Source: Streptomyces albireticuli
GTDB taxonomy: Bacteria > Actinomycetota > Actinomycetes > Streptomycetales > Streptomycetaceae
DNA length: 64,000 nt
Direction: 5' to 3'
NCBI RefSeq assembly: GCF_021228125.1
Contig: NZ_JAJQQS010000009.1
Location: 62,001 to 126,000, forward strand
The position numbers and the translations under genes were made by a program. Shown one piece after another: positions 39,561 to 48,326 of the stretch. The notes under the pieces were generated by a model. It ran no database searches. It saw only the letters and a program-made list of their open reading frames with translations, and was not told the origin of the DNA. Positions within the stretch are counted from its first letter, which is position 1. Each line of letters starts with the position of its first letter.

Positions 39561-40715
39561 GTGAGCAGCAGCGGCCTCATCTACGCAGTCATCGTCGGGG
39601 CCTGGGCCGCCTACTTGGTGCCGATGTGGCTCCGTAGGCAGGACGAGCTCAATGAGGCCCGTCCGACGGAACGCTTCAGCACCGCCATCCGGCTCTTGTC
39701 CGGACGGGCGGGAATGGAGCGCCGTTACGCCAAGGACCTGGAAGGGCGCGCCTCCGACGACGCGCCGGTCTCAGCCGAGCCCGCGGAGCCGGAGGCCCGC
39801 GTGCCCGAGCCGGACACGCCGACCGAAATGGTCGACGTCCGGCCCTTCGCCGCGCCCTCTTCCGGGGAGCGGCCGGCGTCGGGCCAGTCGTCCGCGTCGC
39901 CGGCGTCCGGCGGGCAGGGGTCTCATTCCGGGGCTGCGGGTCCGTCGGGTCCGTCGGGGTCTCCGGGTCTTTCCGGGCCGTCCGGCGCGGCCGGTGTCGC
40001 GGCCGCCTCGGCGGCGGCCGAGCGCGCCCGGCGCTCGAAGGTCCTCGCGCGCCGCCGCCGCACCACCGTGATCCTCTTCCTGGCCTTCACCGTCGGCGCG
40101 GTCGTCGCGGGCGTGGGCGGCCTGGCGTTCCTCTGGGTCCCGGCGGCGCCCGCCCTGCTGCTCAGCGCGTACATCATCTATCTGCGGATCCAGGAACGGC
40201 GCCGGTTCGCCTTCACCATGGACCAGCGCCGCGCCGAGCTGGCCGCCCAGCGGCTCCGCGAGGGCCGCCCCCGCCCTCACGCGGCGGCGCCGGACCCCGT
40301 GACCGCCGCCGCCCCCGTTGACACGGTCTCCCACCCGGCGCCCACGCCGCCGCCGGTGCCCGAGCCCTCGGTGACGGCGGACCGCCGCGCGCTCGTCGAG
40401 CAGACGGACCACGCGGAGTGGGTCGACCAGCAGCGCGACCGCCGCGCCGGCGGCGAGGGCTGGGAGCCCGTGCCCGTACCGCTGCCGACGTACGTCACCG
40501 CGCCGGTCGCCCCACGCGGTGTCGAGAGCGTCGACCTCGGCGCGCCCGACACCTGGAGCTCCGCCCGCTCCAGCACCGCCGAACCGGCCGCCGCCCCCGC
40601 GCCCGCGCAGGAGCGCCGCCCGGCCCGCGGCCGCCGCCGCCCCCGCGAGCGCGGCCGCACCCCCCTCTTCGACCAGTACGCGGAGGACGGCCGCCCCCGC
40701 GCGGCCAACGAGTGA
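39561..40715 (+). CDS. sepX: SepX/GlpR, membrane protein of cell division
   Basis: 384 residues from GTG 39561. SSSGLIYAVIVGAWAAYLVPMWLRRQDELNEARPTERFSTAIRLLSGR is the conserved start: one helix then a cytoplasmic amphipathic part. A Gly/Ser/Pro linker leads to two helices near 165-205 (TTVILFLAFTVGAVVAGVGGLAFLWVPAAPALLLSAYIIYL). The C-terminal half is disordered, ending in RRPRERGRTPLFDQYAEDGRPRAANE. SepX in Streptomyces and GlpR in Corynebacterium are division or polar-growth factors; GlpR binds the MoeA-like Glp, here encoded 2 kb upstream. The preceding 176 bases are unusually AT-rich and TACGGT 7 bases before GTG suggests a leaderless transcript. Confidence 0.8.
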   Translation: MSSSGLIYAVIVGAWAAYLVPMWLRRQDELNEARPTERFSTAIRLLSGRAGMERRYAKDLEGRASDDAPVSAEPAEPEARVPEPDTPTEMVDVRPFAAPSSGERPASGQSSASPASGGQGSHSGAAGPSGPSGSPGLSGPSGAAGVAAASAAAERARRSKVLARRRRTTVILFLAFTVGAVVAGVGGLAFLWVPAAPALLLSAYIIYLRIQERRRFAFTMDQRRAELAAQRLREGRPRPHAAAPDPVTAAAPVDTVSHPAPTPPPVPEPSVTADRRALVEQTDHAEWVDQQRDRRAGGEGWEPVPVPLPTYVTAPVAPRGVESVDLGAPDTWSSARSSTAEPAAAPAPAQERRPARGRRRPRERGRTPLFDQYAEDGRPRAANE

Positions 40716-40805
40716 TCGGGGCCGTCCGCGACCCCCGCCGCTGACCAGCGGGGGAGCGGATTTCCAAGCACCCGTATGGAGGTGCTAGAGTTTCACTCGT
40801 TGCAA

Positions 40806-40879
40806 GGGCCTGTGGCGCAGTCTGGTAGCGCACCTCGTTCGCATCGAGGGGGTCTGGGGTTCAAATCCCCACAGGTCCA
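40806..40879 (+). tRNA. tRNA-Ala (anticodon CGC)
   Basis: The cloverleaf folds: acceptor GGGCCTG/CAGGTCC with one G-U pair, anticodon stem CCTCG/CGAGG around TTCGCAT (anticodon CGC, reading GCG), T-arm GGGGTTCAAATCCCC, discriminator A. CCA is not encoded. A hairpin terminator follows. Confidence 0.93.
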
Positions 40880-40920
40880 CCGCAGCGCCTCTCCCGGGTC
40901 CGCCCGGGAAAGGCAGACGG

Positions 40921-40953
40921 AATCCCGTCCGATCATCACGATCGGGCGGGATT
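40921..40953 (+). terminator. terminator after tRNA-Ala
   Basis: AATCCCGTCCGATC (40921-40934) pairs with GATCGGGCGGGATT (40940-40953), one G-U pair, 5-base loop ATCAC, followed by TTC. Confidence 0.75.
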
Positions 40954-41014
40954 TCGGCGTTCCGGGGGTTGTTGGGGCGCCCGACGGGCCGAAGTCTCTG
41001 AAGCCCCGGCATAT

Positions 41015-41947
41015 TCACCCGAGGGCGGGGGAGTTTGTGACAGAGGTCACGAATTCCTGATGGAGGGTCGGGGAAGCGGCGAGGAAGCCCGCGGAGCGGG
41101 GGGTCCAGGGGGCTCCGGCCGCGTCCGTGACCGTGGCGCCGGCCTCGCGGGCGATGAGGGCGCCCGGCAGCAGATTGGCGGCGTCGGGCCCGTACGACCA
41201 GAACGCGTCGAGGTGGCCCGAGGCGACATGGGCGACCTGGAGGGACGTCGGTCCGAGGTTGCGCACGGCGAGCACGGAGCCCAGGGCCGCGCCCAGGGAG
41301 GCACCGGCCCAGCGGGCGGCCTCGGGGTGGCGGTCCGCGAACGGCGGGTGGCTCGTGGCGACGACGGCGGCGGACAGCGCCCGGCGCGACGGCCGCACCG
41401 GACGGGAGCCCAGACGGGCACCGCCGCCCAGCGTCGCCGTGTACGTCATGCCCTGGAGCGGCGCGTGCAGCACCGTGAGGACGGGGGCGCCGTCGCGCAG
41501 CAGGGTCACCGAGACGCACCAGTACGGCAGGCCCTGGAGGTACTGCACGGCGCCGTCGGTCGCGTCGCACAGCCACCACTCGCCCTCGTCCGGGACCTCG
41601 TCCCCGAACTCGTCCGTGAGCAGCCCCGCCTGGGGCCGGAGCGCGCCCAGCCGGTCGTGGAGGAGGGCCGCCGCGGGCTCGTCGTAGGAGCGGAACGCCT
41701 CGGCGAACGACGCCAGGTCGGTGGCGGGCACAGGCTCCGCCGGCCGGTGGCCGGCCAACTGGGTGCCCGCGGCGCGGGCGGCTTCGACGGCGGCGGGGAG
41801 GAGACGGGCGAGGTCCGGTGCCGTGTTCGGGTTCGGGTTCGCGATCTTCGGGTTCGGGGTCTGTGCGGTCGGGGTCCGCGCGGTCGAGGTCTGGGCGGTC
41901 GGGGTCTGGGCGGTCGGGGTCTTCGTGGGCGCGGTGTTCGAGGTCAT
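41015..41947 (-). CDS. inositol monophosphatase-like protein with altered metal motif
   Basis: 310 residues. The first 40 are TPTAQ-type repeats. The IMPase fold follows: LTDEFGDEVPDEGEWWLCDATDGAVQYLQGLPYWCVSVTLL, where the family normally has WxIDPxDGT, then GRGGARLG-like GGGARLGSRPV, and LGPTSLQVAHVASGHLDAFWSYGPDAANLLPGALIAREAGATVTDA. Both metal-binding Asp of the DxxDG motif are kept, but Pro and Thr are replaced by Ala. Substrate may be an inositol- or sugar-phosphate; activity is uncertain. Divergent from an Lrp-type regulator with 70 bases between. Confidence 0.75.
   Translation of the reverse strand: MTSNTAPTKTPTAQTPTAQTSTARTPTAQTPNPKIANPNPNTAPDLARLLPAAVEAARAAGTQLAGHRPAEPVPATDLASFAEAFRSYDEPAAALLHDRLGALRPQAGLLTDEFGDEVPDEGEWWLCDATDGAVQYLQGLPYWCVSVTLLRDGAPVLTVLHAPLQGMTYTATLGGGARLGSRPVRPSRRALSAAVVATSHPPFADRHPEAARWAGASLGAALGSVLAVRNLGPTSLQVAHVASGHLDAFWSYGPDAANLLPGALIAREAGATVTDAAGAPWTPRSAGFLAASPTLHQEFVTSVTNSPALG
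41865..41924 (-). repeat. four 15-bp tandem repeats in the IMPase N-terminus
   Basis: GCGGTCGGGGTCTGG-type units at 41865, 41880, 41895 and 41910, coding on the minus strand for TPTAQ repeats. Degenerate units continue to about 41835. Confidence 0.75.
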
Positions 41948-42017
41948 GGCGGATGTCTATCGAGGGTGCGCCCCGGACTGCCCCTGGAGGGGCGGGAAGT
42001 GGCGGATAGTGGAAATC

Positions 42018-43016
42018 ATGGATACCTCAGTGGCGGATCCCGCCAGGACGCTGGATCTCCTCGACCGCCGGATCGTCTCCGCCCTCCAGATCGACGGGCG
42101 CGCCGAGACCCGGCGGATCGCGGAGGTCCTCGGCGTCTCCGCCCGTACGGTCGCGCGCAGGCTGGCCCGGATGCGGGAGGCCGGCCTGGTGCGGGTCACC
42201 CGGATGCCGGACCCGGAGGGCAGTGGCGCGGTCGGGGCGCTCGTCCTGCGCGTACGGGTGCTGCGCGGCAAGGTCGAGACGCTCGCGGACGCCCTGGCCG
42301 CCCGCCCCGACGTGCCGTTCGTCGACATCCTGATGGGCGGTGAGGAGATCGGCGCCGTGGTCGTCCCGACCGCCGGGGACCGCGACCGGCTGCTCTACCG
42401 GCAGCTGCCCGCCACCCGGGCGGTCGCGGACAGCACCGTCCACGCCGTCCTGCACGTGTACGCCGACGCGGCGCAGTGGCGGGCCGGCTGGCTGGACGAG
42501 GGGGAGGCGGCGGCGCTGACCCCGGCCCCGGACCCGGCCGGGCCCCCGGAGGTTTCCGCTCCGGCCGGGGGCACGTACGCCCCCGACGCCCTGGACGCGA
42601 GGCTGTTCGCCGTCCTCGACCGGGACGCCCGGCTGCCGGGCGCCGCGCTCGCCGCCGAGCTCGGCGTCCCCGAGTCCACGGTGCGCCGCCGGCTGCGGCG
42701 GCTGACCGGGGCCGGGCTGCTGCGGACCCACGTCGGTGTCGACCCGCGCCTGCTGGGCATGGCGGTCGACGCCAACCTGTGGCTGGAGGTGCCGCCCGCC
42801 CGGCTGGCCGAGGCGGGCCGGGTGCTCGCCGCGCACCCACGGGTGCACGGCGTGCTGGCGACGAGCGGCCCCTCCAACCTCCTGGTGGCGCTCTTCTGCG
42901 AGGACCTCGGCGGGCTGTACCGCTTCACCACCGACGTCCTCGCGCCCCTCGGCATCGCGCGGGCGGAGACGACGGTGGTGGGGCGGGCGGTCAAGCGGGC
43001 GGGCGTGCGGCTCTGA
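42018..43016 (+). CDS. Lrp/AsnC-family regulator with two HTH-ligand units
   Basis: 332 residues from ATG 42018. First AsnC HTH at about 12-60 (LLDRRIVSALQIDGRAETRRIAEVLGVSARTVARRLARMREAGLV), first RAM-like domain with FVDILMGGEEIGAVVVP, then a Pro-rich linker and a second HTH at about 195-240 (DALDARLFAVLDRDARLPGAALAAELGVPESTVRRRLRRL), then a second RAM domain (HGVLATSGPSNLLVALFC). Tandem duplication of the whole unit means one polypeptide may act as a pseudo-dimer. Probable control of the divergent IMPase-like gene. Effector unknown. Confidence 0.85.
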   Translation: MDTSVADPARTLDLLDRRIVSALQIDGRAETRRIAEVLGVSARTVARRLARMREAGLVRVTRMPDPEGSGAVGALVLRVRVLRGKVETLADALAARPDVPFVDILMGGEEIGAVVVPTAGDRDRLLYRQLPATRAVADSTVHAVLHVYADAAQWRAGWLDEGEAAALTPAPDPAGPPEVSAPAGGTYAPDALDARLFAVLDRDARLPGAALAAELGVPESTVRRRLRRLTGAGLLRTHVGVDPRLLGMAVDANLWLEVPPARLAEAGRVLAAHPRVHGVLATSGPSNLLVALFCEDLGGLYRFTTDVLAPLGIARAETTVVGRAVKRAGVRL

Positions 43017-43114
43017 GGTTCCTGGTCGTCGGTGCGACCGGGCCGTCCGGGTCCGACCGCCCGGGCCGGATCGTCCGCCCGAGCCGGATCGCCGGCCCGG
43101 GCCGGGCCGTCCGC

Positions 43115-45379
43115 TCAGAGCTTCGCCGCCACCTCGCGGGCCACCCGGACGATGTCCCCCGACGGCCGCGCCGGGTACGCCGGGTGATGGCGCGTCCAGC
43201 GGTCCTCCAAGGCGAACCAGTCGATGGGCTTCGGCTTGCGGTGGGCCGTGAGGGCCGCGTCCAGCTCCGTGAAGTACGTCTTCCAGCGCAGCCGGTAGAG
43301 CCCGCCGACCAGCCCGGACCACTCGCGGTTGGCGTAGTCGTGCAGCTTGCCGCCGTTCGCCGAGGCGCGGCCGCCCCAGGTGGTGAGCAGGGACACCGCG
43401 TCGTACTCCAGACGGTCGCGCTCGGCCTCGGAGGAACCGTAGGAACGGGCGTCGGCGATCCAGCGGCCCAGCAGGTGGTCCGCGTCGGTGGCGACGGTCT
43501 TCTCCAGGAGGTCGATCCAGCTCAGCCACTGGCGCGTCAGCTCGCGGAAGCGGGCCCGGTCGCCCGCGTCGTAGGCGGCCTTGACGCGGGGCAGCAGGAG
43601 CCGGGCGCGGTTGGACACGCACTGCCGGGTGACGTCGAGGAGGTCATAGCGGTACGCACTGCTCCGGCGCAGGGCCGGGGCCACCGCGAGCAGTTCGGGC
43701 AGGGCGCGGTCGAACTGCTCCGCGTCGTAGCGCAGGGCGCGCGGCGACCAGGCGGCGGCGTGGCTGACGGCCAGGTCCGGGCGGGCGCCGAACAGGCCGT
43801 CGGCGGGCTCGCTCCAACGGTCGGCGCGGCTGGTGCCGTAGGCCGTGCGGCGCAGCACGTCCCAGGCGCGGACGGCGTGGGCGTCCGCGCCGCCGTAGCG
43901 GTAGCGCGGCCACCGCTCGAACCACTCCTTGAGCGCCACCGCCCCGTCCGTCCACGGCAGGTCGCTGAAGAGGGCCAGGGCCGCCGGGTTGTTGTCGGCG
44001 GCCTCCGGCATCAGGGCGATGCCGTCCATGGCGCTGCCGTCCCGGGTGCGCCAGTCGTCGTAGAGGGCGGCCCAGTCGGGGGTGTTGGCGCCCATCGCGG
44101 TGTGGCCGCCGAAGTTCCAGATCGAGCCGAAGGTGTAGGGCGTGCCGCCCCAGTCGGCCTCGCGGTCCGTGACGTTCGGATAGTGGTCGGAGATGCCGTC
44201 GAGGATCAGCATGCGGCTCTTGTCGACGGCGTCGACGATCTCGCGGCGGGGGTTCTCCTGCCAGCCGAGGATGGCCCAGGTCGCCTTGGGGTGCGCGGCG
44301 CGCAGCGCCTTCTCGACGGCCCTGGCCGCCTCGCCCACGGGTACGTTCCCGGGCTTGCCGCCCTCGTGCAGCAGGTCCATCTTGTACATCGACGTGGAGC
44401 CGAACAGTTCCTTCTGCACCCGGTAGAAGGTCCGGGCCACGCGCCCGAAGTGCCGGGTGCGCGGGTCGAGCCAGTCGGGGCGGCGGAATCCGCCCCAGTT
44501 GCCTTGGGGGACGGTGCGCGCGCCGGGGTTGCGGCGGGTGAAGCCGGGCGGCACCGTGCCGAAGTAGCCGGGGAACACCGGTGTCATGCCCAGCTCGCGC
44601 AGCCGCCGTACGATCCGCTTCGCCAGGGCGGTGCGGCGGTCGAGGAGTTCGCCGGAGACCGGTCCGCCGAAGGAGGACATGTTCTGGAGCAGCCACCACG
44701 GCTGATGGGCGGGGCCGGGCAGCCAGCGGCGCAGCTCCGCGTCGTCGTAGCCGTACTCCGCGAACGTCCGGTGGTAGACCGCGTCGGCTCCCGCGTAGAC
44801 CAGCACCTCGTTGTAGCCGTGGAGGGCCAGTACATCGATTTCCCGCTCCCAGTAGTCCCACCCCTTGTACGGCCCGGTGTAGCCGTCGTTGGTGTCGTTG
44901 AGGGCGAAGCGGTGGGTGACGTTCGCGGCCTTGACGAGCGGGGTACGGACGCCGGGGAGACGGTCGGGGAGGGCGGTCTGCGCACCGTTCCAGGAGAAGT
45001 GGGCGTGGGCCGTGTGTCTGAGGTACCAGTGGAAGCCCGTGAGCTGCACCGCGGGTGTGGTGCCCGCCACCACGAGGGCGCCCGTCCCGCCCGTCACCCG
45101 GAAGGCGTCCGCGCCGCCCGCGCGCGGCACGGTGCGGAAGGTGACCTGGCGGTGGTGGCGGGGCAGCAGCCGGGCGAGGGCGGCAGCGGCGGCCGTGGCG
45201 GAGGCCCTGGCCTCGGCCTGGCCGGCCTCCGTCACCCGGTCGGCGTCGGCGGCGTCCCCGGCCGCGCTCGTGGCGGCGGCCCCGGCCTCGTCGTCGGCAG
45301 CGGCGGGGGACGGGCCCACGGCCCCGAGCGCGGCGGATCCGGCGAGCGCGCCGAGGAGCGTACGACGGGCGATGTGCAT
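43115..45379 (-). CDS. secreted GH89 alpha-N-acetylglucosaminidase
   Basis: 754 residues from ATG 45377-45379, with GGAGGT upstream. The start MHIARRTLLGALAGSAALGAVG has a twin-arginine-type ARRTLLG motif and a cleavage site near PAAADD. The NAGLU N-terminal domain follows (about 60-150), then the TIM barrel from NVTHRFALNDTNDGYTGPYKGWDYWEREIDVLALHGYNEVLVY through FPGYFGTVPPGF, YKMDLLHEGG, AILGWQENPRREIVDAV and GSIWNFGGHTAMGANT, and the helical C-terminal domain. It removes terminal alpha-GlcNAc from glycans outside the cell. Single gene, no linked transporter. Confidence 0.9.
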   Translation of the reverse strand: MHIARRTLLGALAGSAALGAVGPSPAAADDEAGAAATSAAGDAADADRVTEAGQAEARASATAAAAALARLLPRHHRQVTFRTVPRAGGADAFRVTGGTGALVVAGTTPAVQLTGFHWYLRHTAHAHFSWNGAQTALPDRLPGVRTPLVKAANVTHRFALNDTNDGYTGPYKGWDYWEREIDVLALHGYNEVLVYAGADAVYHRTFAEYGYDDAELRRWLPGPAHQPWWLLQNMSSFGGPVSGELLDRRTALAKRIVRRLRELGMTPVFPGYFGTVPPGFTRRNPGARTVPQGNWGGFRRPDWLDPRTRHFGRVARTFYRVQKELFGSTSMYKMDLLHEGGKPGNVPVGEAARAVEKALRAAHPKATWAILGWQENPRREIVDAVDKSRMLILDGISDHYPNVTDREADWGGTPYTFGSIWNFGGHTAMGANTPDWAALYDDWRTRDGSAMDGIALMPEAADNNPAALALFSDLPWTDGAVALKEWFERWPRYRYGGADAHAVRAWDVLRRTAYGTSRADRWSEPADGLFGARPDLAVSHAAAWSPRALRYDAEQFDRALPELLAVAPALRRSSAYRYDLLDVTRQCVSNRARLLLPRVKAAYDAGDRARFRELTRQWLSWIDLLEKTVATDADHLLGRWIADARSYGSSEAERDRLEYDAVSLLTTWGGRASANGGKLHDYANREWSGLVGGLYRLRWKTYFTELDAALTAHRKPKPIDWFALEDRWTRHHPAYPARPSGDIVRVAREVAAKL

Positions 45380-45644
45380 GAGTGACCTCCACCGTGGCAC
45401 TGCGGCGACCGGACTGGACCACTGGAGCGCGGTGATCCTACGAGCTGACGACCGCCGCGAGGCAAGGGCGCGGGCGGCAATCCAGCCACGCCGGTTACAT
45501 TTGGCACGAATGGCCCCATCGGGTGGGTCGGAACTGCTAGGCGTGCGGGCTCATCCGATCCGTCCGTCCCCTCGGATCCTTCAGACCCCACAGCCCTCGC
45601 AGCCCCCGCAGCTCTCTCAGATCCCTCAGAGGAAGCCCGATCCC

Positions 45645-46127
45645 GTGCGTTCCCCGCGAACCCTCACCGTGCCCCTCGGCGCCGCGGCCCTGGCCGCCGC
45701 CCTGGCGGCGGCCGTGCTGCTGTGCGGATGCGCCGAACCCGGCGGGCTGAAGGTCAGCGGCCCCGCGCAGAGCCCTCCGGCGGCCACCGGCGGCCCGGTG
45801 TACGTCTCCGAGGGCCCGGGGAAGTCCCCGCTCCGCCGCCCGGCCGCCCTCCCGGTCTCGGAGACCGTCCGGCTGGCGGGCCTGCGCTGGCGGACCTGGG
45901 GCGGGGCCACCGCGGTCGCCGTCGGCCGGGTGGAGGGCGCCTGGTGCGGCCCGGGGTGCCAGGAGGGGCCGCGCAGGGCGAAGGTCACGCTCAGCGGGCT
46001 CGTACGACAGGATCGTTCCGCCTACTACAGCCGCGCGACGGTCGAACCCGGCGGCCTGCCCGCGGAGCGCTCCGTGCCGGGCCCCGCCGGCCTGCGCGAC
46101 CTCCGGCTCCACGTCCCCCAGCGTTAG
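45645..46127 (+). CDS. putative lipoprotein
   Basis: 160 residues from GTG 45645, with AGAGGAAG about 10 bases upstream. Signal region VRSPRTLTVPLGAAALAAALAAAVLLCGC ends in a lipobox-like LCGC. The rest is Pro/Gly-rich with RLAGLRWRTWGGATAVAVGRVEGAWCGPGCQ and KVTLSGLVRQDRSAYYSRATVE, which suggests a small beta domain with one disulfide. It precedes the sensor kinase by 20 bases and is probably its partner. No enzyme family recognised. Bases 45380-45644 upstream hold no other feature I can name. Confidence 0.65.
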   Translation: MRSPRTLTVPLGAAALAAALAAAVLLCGCAEPGGLKVSGPAQSPPAATGGPVYVSEGPGKSPLRRPAALPVSETVRLAGLRWRTWGGATAVAVGRVEGAWCGPGCQEGPRRAKVTLSGLVRQDRSAYYSRATVEPGGLPAERSVPGPAGLRDLRLHVPQR

Positions 46128-46147
46128 CCGTCGAGGAGCCGCCAGCC

Positions 46148-47446
46148 ATGGGACTGCGCACGAAGATCGGTGTGGCCATCACCGCCACGGCCGCCCTGGT
46201 CGCCGTCATCATGGGGCTCGTCGTGCACCACCGCACCGCCATGAACCAGCTGGAGACCGCCCGCGAGGCCATCGACACCCGGCTCGGCACGGCCGTCGAG
46301 GACCACGCGGCGGGCGTCGACCGCCCCCGGACGCTGATCAACCCCGACCGGATACCCGGGCCCCTGCGGGCCGCGATCGACAAGGGCAAACGCGCCACGT
46401 ACCTGGAGCGCGGCGGCCCCGAGCCGACGCTCTGGGCGGGCAGCCGGCTGGGCCACGACGTCATCGTCGTCAAGCACCCCTACACCCGGCAGACGAAGAA
46501 CCTCCGCGACCTCGACCAGGTCCTGTGGTGGGCGGGCGGCCTCGGCACGGCCTTCGCGTGCGTCGTGGGGGTGGGCCTCGCGACCGTCGCCGGCCGCCGC
46601 CTGAACGCCTCCGCGCGCACCGCCGAGCGGATAGCCCAGGGCGACCTCAGCGCCCGGCTGAGACCGCGCGGCGGCAAGGACGAGATCGCGCGGCTGACGG
46701 TCGCCGTCAACACCATGGCCGACGCGCTGGCCGCCCGGCTGGCGGCCGAGCGCGAGGTGACCGCGAACATCGCCCACGAGCTGCGCACGCCGGTGGCCGG
46801 CCTGGTCGCGGCGGCGGCGCTGCTGCCGCCCGGCAGGCCCGCCGATATGGTCCAGGAGCGGGCCCGGCGGGTGAGCGGCCTGATGGAGGACGTCCTGGAG
46901 GTCGCCCGGCTGGACGGCTCGGCGGAGCGCGCCGACACGGACGTACGGGCGTTGGGGGAGCTGACGCGGCGGGCGGTGCGGGGCACGGCTGTGCCGGCGG
47001 AGGCGGGTGGTGCCGAGGTGACGGTCAAGATCGTCGCGGACGCCCTGGTCGAGACCGACGGACGACGCGTGGAGCGGATCCTCGCCAACCTGGTGACGAA
47101 CGCGTTCCGGCACGGCCGGGCGCCGGTCGTCGTGGAGGTGGACGGCGGCGTCGTCCGGGTGCGGGACAGCGGGCCCGGCTTCCCGCCGGAGCTGCTCACA
47201 CGGGGCCCGCAGCGGTTCCGTACGGGCTCGGGGTCGGGCCTGGGCCTGGGCCTGGGCCTGACGATCGCGGCGGGCCAGGCCAGGGTGCTGGGGGCGGGGC
47301 TGGCGTTCGCGAACCCGGAGGACGGGGGAGCGGAGGCGACGCTGGACCTCACGGGGGCGGTGCGGGGGCCGGAGGGGGCGGACGGCCGCCCTTCCCCGGC
47401 GGGCGGGCCGGGGGACGTCCGGGACGCCGGGGGCGCCGGGGCGTGA
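46148..47446 (+). CDS. sensor histidine kinase without adjacent response regulator
   Basis: 432 residues, ATG 46148. TM1 at about 6-27, an extracytoplasmic sensor of about 100 residues, TM2 near 128-150, HAMP (RRLNASARTAERIAQGDLSARL), HisKA with ANIAHELRTPVAGLVAAAALL (phospho-His in HELRTP), then N-box RILANLVTNAFRHG, G1 VRDSGPGFPPELL, F RFRTG, and G2 GSGLGLGLGLTIAAGQA. All catalytic boxes are intact. The partner response regulator normally lies next to such kinases but none is seen within several kb; the upstream gene encodes a lipoprotein instead. Confidence 0.85.
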   Translation: MGLRTKIGVAITATAALVAVIMGLVVHHRTAMNQLETAREAIDTRLGTAVEDHAAGVDRPRTLINPDRIPGPLRAAIDKGKRATYLERGGPEPTLWAGSRLGHDVIVVKHPYTRQTKNLRDLDQVLWWAGGLGTAFACVVGVGLATVAGRRLNASARTAERIAQGDLSARLRPRGGKDEIARLTVAVNTMADALAARLAAEREVTANIAHELRTPVAGLVAAAALLPPGRPADMVQERARRVSGLMEDVLEVARLDGSAERADTDVRALGELTRRAVRGTAVPAEAGGAEVTVKIVADALVETDGRRVERILANLVTNAFRHGRAPVVVEVDGGVVRVRDSGPGFPPELLTRGPQRFRTGSGSGLGLGLGLTIAAGQARVLGAGLAFANPEDGGAEATLDLTGAVRGPEGADGRPSPAGGPGDVRDAGGAGA

Positions 47447-47596
47447 ACGTGCGGACCGACGGGGTAGCCGCAAAAGTGGAACCGTCGGATTCGACGGGGC
47501 CCGGTGGAGACCGGGCCTTGTCGGCGCGGACGTAGCGGGCAGACGACGCGGCGGGCGGACGACGTAGCGGGAAGACGGCGCGGCAGGAAGGCACGG

Positions 47597-47644
47597 CCGG
47601 AGCAGGCAGGACAACCGGAGCAGGCAGGACAGCCGGAGCAGCGG
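47597..47644. repeat. 18-bp tandem repeat (2.6 copies)
   Basis: CCGGAGCAGGCAGGACAA, then the same with final G, then a partial copy, in the gap between the kinase and the DUF1269-like gene. Purine-rich; no gene seen in 47447-47678. Confidence 0.6.
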
Positions 47645-47678
47645 AAGCTGACGCGGCGGACGCATGGGAGCGGCCACG

Positions 47679-48173
47679 ATGGACGAACACGTCCTGTTCA
47701 TGAACGTCGACGGCCCCGGGGCGGGGCGGCACGCCCTCGACGCCCTGCGGCAGGCCCACGAGGACGGTGACATCCGCCTGCGCGAGGCCACGGTGATCAG
47801 CCGGGACGCGGAGGGCAACCTGGAGTTCCCGGACTCCGAGGACCACACCGGCACGGCGCGGGGATTCGCGGTGGGCGGCCTGGTCGGCGGGCTCGTCGGC
47901 ATCCTCGGGGGCCCGCTCGGCATCATGATCGGCTTCGGGGCGGGCGGGCTCATCGGCGGCGCCCACGACGCGCGCGAGGCGACGGCGGCGAACGCGGCGG
48001 TGGAGATGCTGGCGGCGGAGGTGCCGCCGGGCAGCACGGTACTGATCGCGGAGGTGGCGGAGGACCGCCCGGAGCTGGTGGACGGCGCGCTGGAGCCGTA
48101 CGGGGACGCGGTGGAGAGGTATCCGGCGGAGGGGGTGCGGAAGGCGGTGGAGGCGGCGATCGAGGACAGGTGA
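47679..48173 (+). CDS. DUF1269-type protein with Gly-rich membrane segment
   Basis: 164 residues from ATG 47679, chosen because GGGAG lies 8 bases upstream; an ATG 15 bases earlier would include that site. MDEHVLFMNVDGPGAGRHALDALRQAHEDGDIRLREATVISRD forms a ferredoxin-like half. A Gly zipper hydrophobic stretch (GFAVGGLVGGLVGILGGPLGIMIGFGAGGLIGG, about 63-95) follows, then a second half with EMLAAEVPPGSTVLIAEVAED. DUF1269 proteins are widespread and uncharacterised; some are linked to membrane stress. Confidence 0.7.
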   Translation: MDEHVLFMNVDGPGAGRHALDALRQAHEDGDIRLREATVISRDAEGNLEFPDSEDHTGTARGFAVGGLVGGLVGILGGPLGIMIGFGAGGLIGGAHDAREATAANAAVEMLAAEVPPGSTVLIAEVAEDRPELVDGALEPYGDAVERYPAEGVRKAVEAAIEDR

Positions 48174-48179
48174 GGGGGT

Positions 48180-48326
48180 TCGGGCGAGGGGGCTTCCGCC
48201 GGGCGCGCTTCCAGGTTCCGCCGGGACCTCCGTCAGGCGGGGGCCTCTGCTGGGACCTCCGTTCAGGTAAGGGGACTTCCGCGGGGGCCTCCGTTAGAGG
48301 AGGAAGGACCTCCGCCGGGGCCTCCG
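48180..48326. repeat. degenerate CCTCCG-type short repeats
   Basis: About eight imperfect units on the theme GGGACCTCCGTCAGGCGGGG and GGACCTCCGCCGGGGCC. No gene is supported here; the last unit touches the stop of the next leftward gene. Confidence 0.4.

Noticed and set aside
40806..40879. tRNA-Ala as attachment site of an integrated element
   Set aside because: No integrase and no repeat of the tRNA 3' end seen nearby; flanking genes are the usual core ones.
42476..45385. Long rightward open frame of 969 codons opposite the GH89 gene
   Set aside because: Complement of the glycosidase gene; composition is Arg/Gly/Val-rich without domains, as expected for the antisense of high-GC coding DNA.
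46148..47446. Calling the kinase CseC
   Set aside because: The upstream lipoprotein recalls CseA, but sigE and cseB are absent and the N-terminus does not resemble CseC as I know it.
47597..47644. CRISPR-like repeat
   Set aside because: Tandem 18-base units without spacers; a simple satellite.
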